Shown: positions 50,691 to 59,351 of the stretch, in pieces
Layout of the letters: each line of letters starts with the position of its first letter
How positions within the stretch are numbered: position 1 is the stretch's first letter
Position numbers and translations under genes: made by a program
NCBI GenBank assembly: GCA_008360975.2
Contig: CM039182.1
Location: 47,628,491-47,692,490, forward strand
Direction: 5' to 3'
Length of the DNA: 64,000 bases
Source: Lichenostomus cassidix
Lineage: Eukaryota > Chordata > Aves > Passeriformes > Meliphagidae
Notes under the pieces: generated by a model
Databases searched by the model: none
Told to the model about the DNA's origin: nothing
What the model saw: only the letters and a program-made list of their open reading frames with translations

Positions 50691-51884
50691 CCTGTGGTTA
50701 TCTGCAGACATTTCTCACATGTACATGTCACAGTCCAGGTTCTTTTGGATGTTCCACAGAGGGAACTCTTCATGTTCAATATCAAATTTACTTATTTGAC
50801 ATATTAGGCATTACATGTGATTTGGATTTAGAAGAGCGATACAGCTGTGTGCTGAAATCACAAGACGAGCACTCTAGCAAGGGCAAGACACAATGGAATC
50901 ACAATACAAATGTAATTTCCATTACTAGTTCCTATATTCTCCACATTCTCCATGCCTCCTCATTGCCAGAGGTAATATGTGGGCTGAGGTCAGCTAAAGC
51001 CAGTTGCTCACTTGAAATTTCATTTGCTGGGCTGGCTGGCTCCTGAAGACATGATTCTCCAGTAGTTATCCCATTGCCAGGATTGTCATCAAAGAGGAAT
51101 AGCAGAAGATGCTTTCTACAACAGTGTGGTTTTCTACTCTTTTCCACTCTTTTGAAGCTGGTACACACTTTTTGGACTCCTATCAACCTGCTGCCCTTCA
51201 TGAGTACTTCTCAAATTAAGGCAGGGTTTGGGACCTCAGCAATCTAAGAGTATTAATGCTTCTGCTTAGACCAGAACTGCTTTCAAATGGAACAGAAATC
51301 TTTACAGTGCAAAACCAAAGCTTGCTTTCCTTTTTGTTTGGATAGTTGAGGCTTCTTGGACATAGAAAAATGTTTTCCCCCTTGGGACACAGACTTGTAA
51401 GTAACATTGCCCAAGCCCTACTCATTAAATTGGAGAATATGAATATTATGTGTGCATGCTCATTTACTGTCTGCCAGAGCATTCCCATTTCTTTTCTCTG
51501 ACTCTTTAATTAAAAAGGAAGGGATTTGCCTTATTTCAGCAAGGGGCCTGAAATATTACAAGACTCACTCCTGCAGTAACAGATGATTTTAAGTGCTTTG
51601 TGTGTACACTCATGTTGCAGGTACTCTCAGACAAGTCATGCTTAAAACAAAGAATGCAGGTAATCTACTTTGATTTCCAGAAGCAAGCAAAGTTAAAGCA
51701 CTCACATTTCAACTAAATTAAGCTCTATCTTCTTTCATAATCACCTAACCTAGTTAATTTTCTTCAGTAGAAGTGTATTCTGTTAGCAGATTGGTTAATA
51801 GGGAAACTCAGAGTGTAGGCGGAGATTTTATTTTAGGGATTTTGGTTGGGTTTAGACAAAGCTAAAATGATTCTTTTTATACTT
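50691..51884. other. Intergenic, nothing recognised
   Basis: Noncoding flank of the provirus. I searched its minus strand for the missing MLH1 exons (17-19) and found no matching sequence. Confidence 0.6.
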
Positions 51885-52414
51885 CCCAAGAAAGAAAAAA
51901 AATGTGTGGTCCTGTCTCTTTAACTGCACCCAGCCGCAGAGAGAAACGCGGGTTTTTTTGAAAACATTTTCCCCAAGCCTCGCTCCGGGGGAGGATTCGT
52001 CGCTCGGCAGAGACTGCGTGCTGGACGGGGGTCGGAGTGAGCTCTGTTCCCGTTTTTTTCCATTCTTCTTCTTTTTCCTCGTTTGGACCCCTTCTCTTCG
52101 ATCTGCTTTGCCACCCGGAGACCCAGGAGGGCCAGAGGACAGCAGAGCTCTCCCGGGAGCTCCACCCGGCCCCGGGTGGGGGGCGAGGAGGAGAGGGACT
52201 GCGTCTGAGAAAAGGACTTTTTATTCAGGTTGAATAACTGCCTTTCACCTTGTTTTTCCCCTTCCCCTGTGCCTTGTAGGGCACTCTGCGTGGTTTTGTT
52301 AAATAAATAGTTTTTTCTTCACTTTCATCTGAGAGGTTCTGTTGTGGGTGGGGGAGGGGGTGTCGGGGCCCTTCACTCTCGGAGGAGAGAGAGTTTCATC
52401 ATTAAGCCGGGACA
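51885..52414 (+). repeat. Provirus 5' LTR, missing the start of U3
   Basis: Matches the 3' LTR from CCCAAGAAAG (51885) to the terminal GGGACA (52414). AATAAA is at 52302-52307. The first about 53 bases present in the 3' LTR (57738-57790) have no counterpart here; the sequence upstream of 51885 is unrelated. Confidence 0.85.
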
Positions 52415-52418
52415 TATT

Positions 52419-52436
52419 TGGCGCCCACCGTGGGGC
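52419..52436 (+). promoter_or_regulatory. Primer-binding site, tRNA-Lys1,2-like
   Basis: TGGCGCCCACCGTGGGGC starts four bases after the LTR's terminal CA. It differs by one base from the tRNA-Lys1,2 primer site as I remember it. Minus-strand DNA synthesis would start here. Confidence 0.8.
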
Positions 52437-52550
52437 CTCGATTACTTGTTCTACACCTTTTGTGGGGTTAGAGAAAGTGAAGAAAAAACCCTAATAATTG
52501 CATTCTGGTTTTAATCGCTTGGTATTGAATTACAGCCATCAGTAGTCACT

Positions 52551-54329
52551 ATGCTGTTTGATGGGAGGTTGTTTGATGTAATACTGTCTGTTTGGCACAT
52601 AGGTTTGTTTCCCTACCAACAGGTAGGGGCAATCCTGTCCCTAATGTATAATTTCCACCAATCAGGGACACGACTCCGGCTTGTTATAGTAATGTGTGTG
52701 ATACTGACGATCTGTAAGAAGGTATGGGAAACAGTTAAAGATGTACATGCTCTGTTAGTTTCCTCCTCTAGTTTTAGTAACCTGTTTTGGAGTTTTGTTA
52801 GTAATATTACCCAACCTGTTAGAGAAGTAGAGGGTGAAGCTTCCTGGCTCCTCACCCATCTCTTTCCCTTTAAATCTGGTATATCAGCTTTTGAGAATAT
52901 TCAGTTTCCCCTGGATGTTAAAGAGACCATTAACTTGGTAGTACAGGTGCTTTACCTAGGAGTTTCCGTGTATATGATGTTCAGTGTTACCAGAATGAGG
53001 GCTGAGAAGTCCAGAGGGGCTGAGCAGGAGCAGGCACCTAATCCAGATGTGAGGAAATTTGAATGGTGGGGAGTATGGGAGGACATAGGTAAAACTTTAA
53101 AGAAATTCTCTGATCCAATAGACTGGGAATTTCCCCCTGGACAAATCCCGAGACCAGCTGAGGTGGGGAAGTATCTGAAAGAGAAGTGCAGAGACAACTG
53201 CAGTACAATATGTTGGGCCCTGGCATATGCTTATCGTACACTGTCAGATATTATAGAACAGGAAGTAAGGGAGCCTAAGCCAATGGCAGTTGCTCCTATT
53301 ACAAGGAGCAGGAAAGCCCAATTTAAGACTGATCGCCCAGATGACAGTGGGGAGGGACCCTCAAGGCCAGCAACTGAGTCAGAGGTCATTGTTGAATCCA
53401 TGAATGTGAGAGACCTTCACAGCCTAAGAAAAGATTATGTCCAACGAGATGATGAATCTGTGATTAGTTGGTTAGTCCGTCTTTGGGATGCTGCAGGCGA
53501 TGTTACACTTCTAGATGCTACTGAGGCAAGGCATTTAGGGACTGTGTCACGTGATCCAGATATCAACCAAACTATACGAGATGGGCCTGACTGCAGCAGC
53601 CTCTGGAGACGAGCTATCAGAGCTGCGAGGGACAGATACCTACATCCCGACGATCTCTATTCACAACAAACCCAGTGGAGAACCATAGAACAAGGGATTC
53701 AACGCTTGAGAGAAATGGCAGTGGTAGAAATTGTCTTCCCAGAGGACATAGCAAACCCAGATCCGATTATAGACCCAGATAGGATAGAATGTACACCTGT
53801 GATGTGGCGGAAACTCCTAAAGCTTGGGCCATCAGGGTATGCTTCTGCTTTAGCCATTATGAAGCAAGATGACGGGCATGAGACTGTGCGTGATGTGACA
53901 AGGAAACTCCGAGCGTATGCAGATGTTGTGCATAGCCCAATGAATGCAAGAATCTCAGCTGTGGAAACAAATCTGCAGAAACTAGAAAATAAGATAGAGA
54001 AGAATCATGAGAAACTCAGTAAAGAGATTAAAGACAGCCTTCTCCAAATCTCAGCAGTACAGACCAGAGGTTCTGCTACCCCACGCAGACGCTCCTCTGC
54101 TATGAGAACTGGATATATCCCTCGACATGAGTTGTGGTATTTCCTGTGTGACAGTGGAGAAAACATGAACAGGTGGGATGGACAACCCACTGCTGTCCTG
54201 GCACGACGAGTGCGTGAATTGAAGGAGGGCAAGACTCAGAGAAGGAACTCCACCAGAAGGGAAGTAGCTCTACTCAATATGTCTGATTCCGTTGAAGGAA
54301 CCTCTAACACAAATACCCACCATGGTTAG
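52551..54329 (+). CDS. gag: Retroviral gag, 592 residues, intact
   Basis: Structural polyprotein of the provirus, starting at the first long-frame ATG 114 bp after the primer site. Seen in order: a hydrophobic segment at about 42-56 and another at about 127-146; a basic and proline-containing linker (about 150-275); a helical capsid-like region (about 284-462, with WLVRLWDAAG and a QQTQWRTIEQGIQRL block); a heptad-like stretch (about 468-500); a basic tail. There is no CCHC zinc knuckle. N-terminal membrane-type segments are not usual for Gag. I recognise the capsid part as an ERVL-like avian type; the role of the N-terminal part is unknown. The frame ends in TAG (54327-54329) and stays open beyond it into pol. 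Confidence 0.9.
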   Translation: MLFDGRLFDVILSVWHIGLFPYQQVGAILSLMYNFHQSGTRLRLVIVMCVILTICKKVWETVKDVHALLVSSSSFSNLFWSFVSNITQPVREVEGEASWLLTHLFPFKSGISAFENIQFPLDVKETINLVVQVLYLGVSVYMMFSVTRMRAEKSRGAEQEQAPNPDVRKFEWWGVWEDIGKTLKKFSDPIDWEFPPGQIPRPAEVGKYLKEKCRDNCSTICWALAYAYRTLSDIIEQEVREPKPMAVAPITRSRKAQFKTDRPDDSGEGPSRPATESEVIVESMNVRDLHSLRKDYVQRDDESVISWLVRLWDAAGDVTLLDATEARHLGTVSRDPDINQTIRDGPDCSSLWRRAIRAARDRYLHPDDLYSQQTQWRTIEQGIQRLREMAVVEIVFPEDIANPDPIIDPDRIECTPVMWRKLLKLGPSGYASALAIMKQDDGHETVRDVTRKLRAYADVVHSPMNARISAVETNLQKLENKIEKNHEKLSKEIKDSLLQISAVQTRGSATPRRRSSAMRTGYIPRHELWYFLCDSGENMNRWDGQPTAVLARRVRELKEGKTQRRNSTRREVALLNMSDSVEGTSNTNTHHG

Positions 54330-54404
54330 AGGGGCCCTGCCTCTAGCCAGGTAGAGGCCAGGGAAAACCGAATTTTTTGGACAGTGTGGATTCGGTGGCC
54401 TGGC
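54327..54404 (+). promoter_or_regulatory. Predicted UAG readthrough signal with pseudoknot
   Basis: The gag stop TAG is at 54327-54329. After a five-base spacer, 54335-54344 can pair with 54353-54363 (ten pairs, one bulged C at 54358 or 54359) around an eight-base loop. Loop bases 54346-54351 (GCCAGG) are fully complementary to 54399-54404 (CCTGGC), giving an H-type pseudoknot with a 35-base connector. Codons 54330-54383 contain no stop and gag and pol are in the same frame. This is the arrangement known from murine leukaemia virus gag-pol readthrough. Pairing was worked out by hand; function is inferred. Confidence 0.65.
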
Positions 54405-57400
54405 ACATCAGAACCACAAGAATACGAGGCTTTAGTTGACACTGGTGCACAATGCACGATAATCCCATCGAGACATGTGGGGACAGAACCTATTTCTATT
54501 TCCGGCGTTACAGGAGGATCACAAGACTTGACCCTCGTGAAAGCTGAGGTGAGCCTGACTGGAAGAGAGTGGAAAGAACATTCCATTGTGACTGGCCCAG
54601 AGGCTCCATGTATTTTGGGTATAGACTTCCTCCGAAATGGATATTTCAAAGACCCAAAGGGACTCAAGTGGGCATTTGGGATAGCTGCTGTGGAGACAGA
54701 GGGCATAAAACAATTGAACACCTTGCCTGGACTGTCAGAGAACCCATCTGCAGTAGGACTCCTGAAAGGGGAAGAGCAACAAGGACCAATTGCAACCTCG
54801 ATTGTGCACCGCCGACAGTACCGGACAACTCGTGATGCCGTGATTCCCATTCACAAACTAATCCGTGAGCTGGAGAGCCAAGGGGTGGTCAGCAGGACCC
54901 ATTCATCCTTTAACAGCCCCATCTGGCCTGTGCGAAAATCTGAAGGAGAATGGAGATTGACTGTGGACTATCGTGCCTTGAATGAGGTGACTCCACCTCT
55001 GAGTGCTGCTGTGCCAGACATGCTGGAGCTCCAGTATGAGCTAGAGTCCAAGGCAGCAAAGTGGTATGCTACTAATGACATTGCAAATGCATTTTTCTCC
55101 ATTCCTCTGGCAGCAGAGTGCAGACCTCAGTTTGCTTTCACCTGGAGGGGCGTGCAGTACACCTGGAACCGATTGCCCCAGGGGTGGAAACACAGTCCCA
55201 CCATCTGCCACGGACTGATCCAGGCTGCACTAGAAAAGGGTGGGGCTCCAGAACATTTGCAATACATTGATGACATCATTGTGTGGGGGGACACAGCAGA
55301 AGAAGTATTTGAGAAAGGAAAGGAAGTAATCCAGATTCTCCTGGAAGCCGGTTTCGCTATAAAAAAGAGCAAAGTCAAAGGGCCTGCCAAAGAGATCCAG
55401 TTCCTAGGAGTGAAGTGGCAAGATGGACGGCGTCAGATTCCTACTGAGGTTATCAATAAAATCATCGCAATGTCCCCCCCAACCAACAAGAAGGAGACGC
55501 AAGCTTTCCTAGGTGCCATAGGCTTTTGGAGAATGCACATCCCTGAGTACAGCCAGATCGTGAGTCCTCTCTACCTCATAACCCGCAAGAAGAACGATTT
55601 CCAGTGGGGCCCTGAACAGCAGCAAGCCTTCACCCAGATCAAACAGGAGATTGCTCATGCAGTAGCCCTTGGCCCAGTCAGGACAGGGCCAGAAGTAAAG
55701 AATGTGCTTTACTCTGCAGCTGGGAGCCATGGCCTGTCCTGGAGCCTTTGGCAGAAGGTGCCTGGTGAGACCCGCGGTCGACCACTGGGATTTTGGAGCC
55801 GAAGTTACAGAGGGTCTGAAGCCAACTACACCCCAACAGAGAAAGAAATCCTAGCAGCATATGAAGGAGTCCAAGCTGCCTCAGAGGTAATTTGCACAGA
55901 AGCACAACTCCTCCTGGCACCTCGACTACCGGTGCTGGGGTGGATGTTTAAAGCAGAGGTTCCCTCTACTCATCATGCCACCAATGGCACATGGAGCAAA
56001 TGGATTGCCCTTATCACACAGCGTGCCCGTATGGGAAATCTGAATCGCCCTGGGATTTTGGAAATAATTACAAATTGGCCTGAAGGTGAAAATTTTAGTC
56101 TGACTGAGGAAGAGGAGCTGGAACAGGTGACCCGTGCAGAGGAAGCCCCACCATACAACCAACTGCCAGCAGATGAAACACGCTACGCTCTTTTCACTGA
56201 TGGTTCCTGTCGTCTTGTAGGGACAAAAAGAAAATGGAAAGCAGCTGTGTGGAGCCCCACACGACGGGTTGCAGAAGCTAGGGAAGAAGAGGGAGGATCG
56301 AGCCAATTCGCTGAGCTCAAAGCCGTTCAGTTAGCCCTGGACATTGCTGAAAGAGAGAAATGGCCAAAGCTCTACCTTTATACTGATTCATGGATGGTAG
56401 CCAATGCTCTGTGGGGTTGGCTGGAAAAGTGGAAGAAGGCTGGTTGGCAGCGTAGGGGAAAACCAATTTGGGCAGCTGAAGAGTGGAAAGACATCGCTAG
56501 TCGGGCAGAGAGACTACCTGTGAAGGTCCGCCATGTAGACGCCCATGTCCCCAAGAGTCGAGCTAATGAAGAACACCGAAACAACGAACAGGTAGATCAG
56601 GCTGCAAAGATAAAGGTGTCCCAGGTAGACTTGGATTGGCAGCATAAAGGAGATTTATTCCTAGCTCGATGGGCCCATGATGCCTCAGGCCATCAGGGCA
56701 GAGATGCCACCTATAAGTGGGCACGAGACCGAGGGATGGATCTAACCATGGACTGCATCTCTCAAGTTATCCATGACTGTGAAACATGTGCTGCCATCAA
56801 GCAAGCCAAGCGGGTGAAACCCCTGTGGTATGGTGGAAGGTGGTCAAAATATAAGTATGGAGAGGCCTGGCAGATTGATTACATCACACTGCCTCAAACC
56901 CGCCATGGCAAGCGCTATGTGCTCACAATGGTAGAAGCCACCACTGGGTGGCTGGAAACCTACCCTGTGTCTCATGCCACTGCTCGTAACACCATCCTGG
57001 GCCTTGAGAACCAAGTCCTGTGGAGGCATGGTACCCCTGAGAGAATTGAGTCAGATAACGGAACTCATTTTAAAAATAGCCTCATAAACAACTGGGCTAG
57101 AGACCATGGCATTGAGTGGGTGTACCACATTCCCTATCATGAACCAGCCGCTGGCAAAGTGGAACGGTATAATGGATTGTTAAAAACCACCCTAAAGGCA
57201 TTGGGTGGGGGAACTTATAAGAATTGGGATCGACATTTAGCAGAGGCCACCTGGTTAGTCAATACCCGAGGCTCCATCAACCGAGCAGGTCCTGCCCAAT
57301 CTGAGCTTCTACATACAGTGGATGGAGATAAGGTCCCAGCAGTACATGCCAGAGGCTTGTTAGGGAAAACTGTCTGGATTGATTCGGCCTCACATAAAGA

Positions 57401-57524
57401 CAAACCCATCCGTGGGGTTGTCTTTGCTCAGGGACCAGGGTGTACTTGGTGGATAATGCAGGAAGATGGAAAAACACAATGTGTCCCTCAGGGAAATTTA
57501 ATTTTGGGTGAAGGCCACATGTAA
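54330..57524 (+). CDS. pol: Retroviral pol: protease, RT, RNase H, integrase; intact
   Basis: Open from just after the gag TAG to 57524, about 1064 residues; numbering below starts at the GTG at 54384. No ATG was identified at its start, which fits expression as a gag-pol fusion. Protease: LVDTGAQ with catalytic Asp19 and CILGIDFL at 76-83. RT: LTVDYRALN (192-200), Asp232 in TNDIANAF, LPQGWKHSPTICHG, and QYIDDIIVWG with Asp296 and Asp297. RNase H: Asp605, Glu644, Asp668, Asp738. Integrase: zinc-binding His765, His770, Cys799, Cys802, then catalytic Asp832, Asp891, Glu927. No dUTPase was recognised after integrase. Every key residue expected is present, so the enzymes look competent. Confidence 0.93.
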   Translation, partial: RGPASSQVEARENRIFWTVWIRWPGTSEPQEYEALVDTGAQCTIIPSRHVGTEPISISGVTGGSQDLTLVKAEVSLTGREWKEHSIVTGPEAPCILGIDFLRNGYFKDPKGLKWAFGIAAVETEGIKQLNTLPGLSENPSAVGLLKGEEQQGPIATSIVHRRQYRTTRDAVIPIHKLIRELESQGVVSRTHSSFNSPIWPVRKSEGEWRLTVDYRALNEVTPPLSAAVPDMLELQYELESKAAKWYATNDIANAFFSIPLAAECRPQFAFTWRGVQYTWNRLPQGWKHSPTICHGLIQAALEKGGAPEHLQYIDDIIVWGDTAEEVFEKGKEVIQILLEAGFAIKKSKVKGPAKEIQFLGVKWQDGRRQIPTEVINKIIAMSPPTNKKETQAFLGAIGFWRMHIPEYSQIVSPLYLITRKKNDFQWGPEQQQAFTQIKQEIAHAVALGPVRTGPEVKNVLYSAAGSHGLSWSLWQKVPGETRGRPLGFWSRSYRGSEANYTPTEKEILAAYEGVQAASEVICTEAQLLLAPRLPVLGWMFKAEVPSTHHATNGTWSKWIALITQRARMGNLNRPGILEIITNWPEGENFSLTEEEELEQVTRAEEAPPYNQLPADETRYALFTDGSCRLVGTKRKWKAAVWSPTRRVAEAREEEGGSSQFAELKAVQLALDIAEREKWPKLYLYTDSWMVANALWGWLEKWKKAGWQRRGKPIWAAEEWKDIASRAERLPVKVRHVDAHVPKSRANEEHRNNEQVDQAAKIKVSQVDLDWQHKGDLFLARWAHDASGHQGRDATYKWARDRGMDLTMDCISQVIHDCETCAAIKQAKRVKPLWYGGRWSKYKYGEAWQIDYITLPQTRHGKRYVLTMVEATTGWLETYPVSHATARNTILGLENQVLWRHGTPERIESDNGTHFKNSLINNWARDHGIEWVYHIPYHEPAAGKVERYNGLLKTTLKALGGGTYKNWDRHLAEATWLVNTRGSINRAGPAQSELLHTVDGDKVPAVHARGLLGKTVWIDSASHKDKPIRGVVFAQGPGCTWWIMQEDGKTQCVPQGNLILGEGHM

Positions 57525-57582
57525 GGTTGGGATGGCAACATACCACCGTTCACCGTTCGTGACATTATTTGTACATAGTTAT

Positions 57583-57677
57583 GTGTATATATGTATATAT
57601 GTATATATGTATATATGTATATATGTATATATGTATATATGTATATATGTATATATGTGTATATATATATGTGTGTG
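57583..57677 (+). repeat. Octamer microsatellite (ATGTATAT)n
   Basis: About ten near-perfect copies of an 8-bp unit inside the provirus, ending in TA and TG dinucleotide runs. It is unlike its surroundings and probably varies in length between copies of the element. Confidence 0.9.
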
Positions 57678-57723
57678 TTTGAAGTTGGAAGATGTTAAGG
57701 TGGGCCTTAAGCCAACGCTATGG

Positions 57724-57737
57724 AATAAGGGGTGGAA
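57724..57737 (+). promoter_or_regulatory. Polypurine tract
   Basis: AATAAGGGGTGGAA, nearly all purine, lies directly before the TGT that opens the 3' LTR. It would prime plus-strand DNA synthesis and fixes the LTR start at 57738. Confidence 0.75.
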
Positions 57738-58315
57738 TGTCTTGGATTGATGATATGATAATCCTTTATCCCCTATCGTTGGCTTATATGCCCAAGAAAG
57801 AAAAAAATGTGTGGTCCTGTCTCTTTAACTGCACCCAGCCGCAGAGAGAAACGCGGGTTTTTTTGAAAACATTTTCCCCAAGCCTCGCTCCGGGGGAGGA
57901 TTCGTGGCTCGGCAGAGACTGCGTGCTGGACGGGGGTCGGAGTGAGCTTTGTTCCCGTTTTTTCCATTCTTCTTCTTTTTTCCTCGTTTGGACCCCTTCT
58001 CTTCGATCTGCTTTGCCACCCGGAGACCCAGGAGGGCCAGAGGACAGCAGAGCTCTCCAGGGAGCTCCACCCGGCCCCGGGTGGGGGCGAGGAGGAGAGG
58101 GACTGCGTCTGAGAAAAGGACTTTTTATTCAGGTTGAATAACTGCCTTTCACCTTGTTTTTCCCCTTCCCCTGTGCCTTGTAGGGCACTCTGCGTGGTTT
58201 TGTTAAATAAATAGTTTTTTCTTCACTTTCATCTGAGAGGTTCTGTTGTGGGTGGGGGAGGGGGTGTCGGGGCCCTTCACTCTCGGAGGAGAGAGAGTTT
58301 CATCATTAAGCCGGG
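57738..58315 (+). repeat. Provirus 3' LTR, end lost in the gap
   Basis: Opens TGTCTTGG after the polypurine tract and runs to CCGGG at the first N; by comparison with the 5' copy only three bases (ACA) are missing. From 57791 it aligns to 51885-52411 with three substitutions and about five single-base length differences in homopolymers. The target-site duplication is hidden by the gap. Confidence 0.9.
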
Positions 58316-58815
58316 NNNNNNNNNNNNNNNNNNNNNNNNNNNNNNNNNNNNNNNNNNNNNNNNNNNNNNNNNNNNNNNNNNNNNNNNNNNNNNNNNNNNN
58401 NNNNNNNNNNNNNNNNNNNNNNNNNNNNNNNNNNNNNNNNNNNNNNNNNNNNNNNNNNNNNNNNNNNNNNNNNNNNNNNNNNNNNNNNNNNNNNNNNNNN
58501 NNNNNNNNNNNNNNNNNNNNNNNNNNNNNNNNNNNNNNNNNNNNNNNNNNNNNNNNNNNNNNNNNNNNNNNNNNNNNNNNNNNNNNNNNNNNNNNNNNNN
58601 NNNNNNNNNNNNNNNNNNNNNNNNNNNNNNNNNNNNNNNNNNNNNNNNNNNNNNNNNNNNNNNNNNNNNNNNNNNNNNNNNNNNNNNNNNNNNNNNNNNN
58701 NNNNNNNNNNNNNNNNNNNNNNNNNNNNNNNNNNNNNNNNNNNNNNNNNNNNNNNNNNNNNNNNNNNNNNNNNNNNNNNNNNNNNNNNNNNNNNNNNNNN
58801 NNNNNNNNNNNNNNN
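58316..58815. other. Assembly gap, 500 N
   Basis: Exactly 500 undetermined bases, a typical placeholder length, so the true distance is unknown. It begins inside the last bases of the 3' LTR. Confidence 0.99.
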
Positions 58816-58912
58816 TGTGCTCCAGGATGATCCTGCTTGAGTGAGCAGGTTGGAACAGATAACCCACTGTGGTCCCTGCCAACCTCCAACCCATTCTGTG
58901 ACTTGGCAACTA
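58816..58912 (+). mobile_element. CR1 3' end fragment
   Basis: GGTTGGAACAGATAACCC-like block, then TCCCTGCCAACCTCCAACCC and an ATTCTGTGAC end, the CR1 terminus in plus orientation. Its 5' part is lost in the gap. Confidence 0.8.
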
Positions 58913-59076
58913 ATTACATAGAAACTTTGTGTAGCACCCTTCTTAAAGGCAGCATGAGTCCTGAGCATTTTTAATGAAAGGGTTACGCCACCTAAATCTT
59001 ACAGGAACAGGTTCTTAGTGATGGTAAGCACTGCAAGCAAACAACTGCAGTTATCTAGATGTCACCAAAATGTGGA

Positions 59077-59165
59077 ATTATGGAATCATTTAGGTAGGAA
59101 AAGACCTTTAAGATCGAATCCAATCATAAACCTAACACTGCCGACTCCACCATTCACTAACTGTC
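59077..59165 (-). mobile_element. CR1 3' end fragment, antisense
   Basis: Plus strand reads GAATCATTTAGGTAGGAAAAGA then the ATCCAATCATAAACCTAACACT block, the reverse complement of a CR1 3' end. It lies in MLH1 intron 16, about 20 bases from the exon 16 donor. Confidence 0.8.
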
Positions 59166-59186
59166 ATAAAGAATAGCTGCAGTCAC

Positions 59187-59351
59187 CTCATCAATTTCAA
59201 GAGAAAAATAATCTTTCAACATTTCAGTCTTCTTTTTCAAAAATTCCACAATGTACTCAGCAAGCCCTTCTTTTGGGCCATCTTCTTCTGTCCAGCCACT
59301 TTCGGGATCGTCTAAAGCAAGCATTGAAAGCTCATATAAAGGAGCTGGCTC
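59187..59351 (-). CDS. MLH1: MLH1 exon 16
   Basis: 165 bp, phase 0, 55 residues beginning [15 protein letters not shown] and ending YFSLEIDE. Acceptor AG at 59353-59352, donor GTGACT from 59186 (minus strand). Confidence 0.95.

Larger units (their letters stand above)
57525..57737 (+). other. Pol-to-LTR spacer, no env
   Basis: About 210 bp with no coding content. It contains the octamer microsatellite and ends in the polypurine tract. There is no room for an envelope gene and none was seen elsewhere in the element. Confidence 0.9.
51885..58315 (+). mobile_element. Env-less endogenous retrovirus, nearly intact, recent
   Basis: Order: 5' LTR, primer-binding site, gag, UAG, pol (protease, RT, RNase H, integrase), octamer microsatellite, polypurine tract, 3' LTR, then an assembly gap that hides the last bases. 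The LTRs show about three substitutions and a handful of homopolymer length differences over about 530 aligned bases, so insertion was recent. Both genes are uninterrupted. Only about 210 bp separate pol from the 3' LTR, so there is no env. The RT and integrase look ERVL-like (class III) to me, judged by the TICHG block after LPQG, but no phylogeny was possible. It lies on the plus strand, antisense to MLH1. Confidence 0.95.

Noticed and set aside
57789..57790. 3' LTR starting at the TG just before CCCAAGAAAG
   Set aside because: No polypurine tract precedes it; the tract at 57724-57737 directly before TGT at 57738 gives a better start.
58203..58968. Long frames spanning the N run
   Set aside because: Artefacts of translating undetermined bases.
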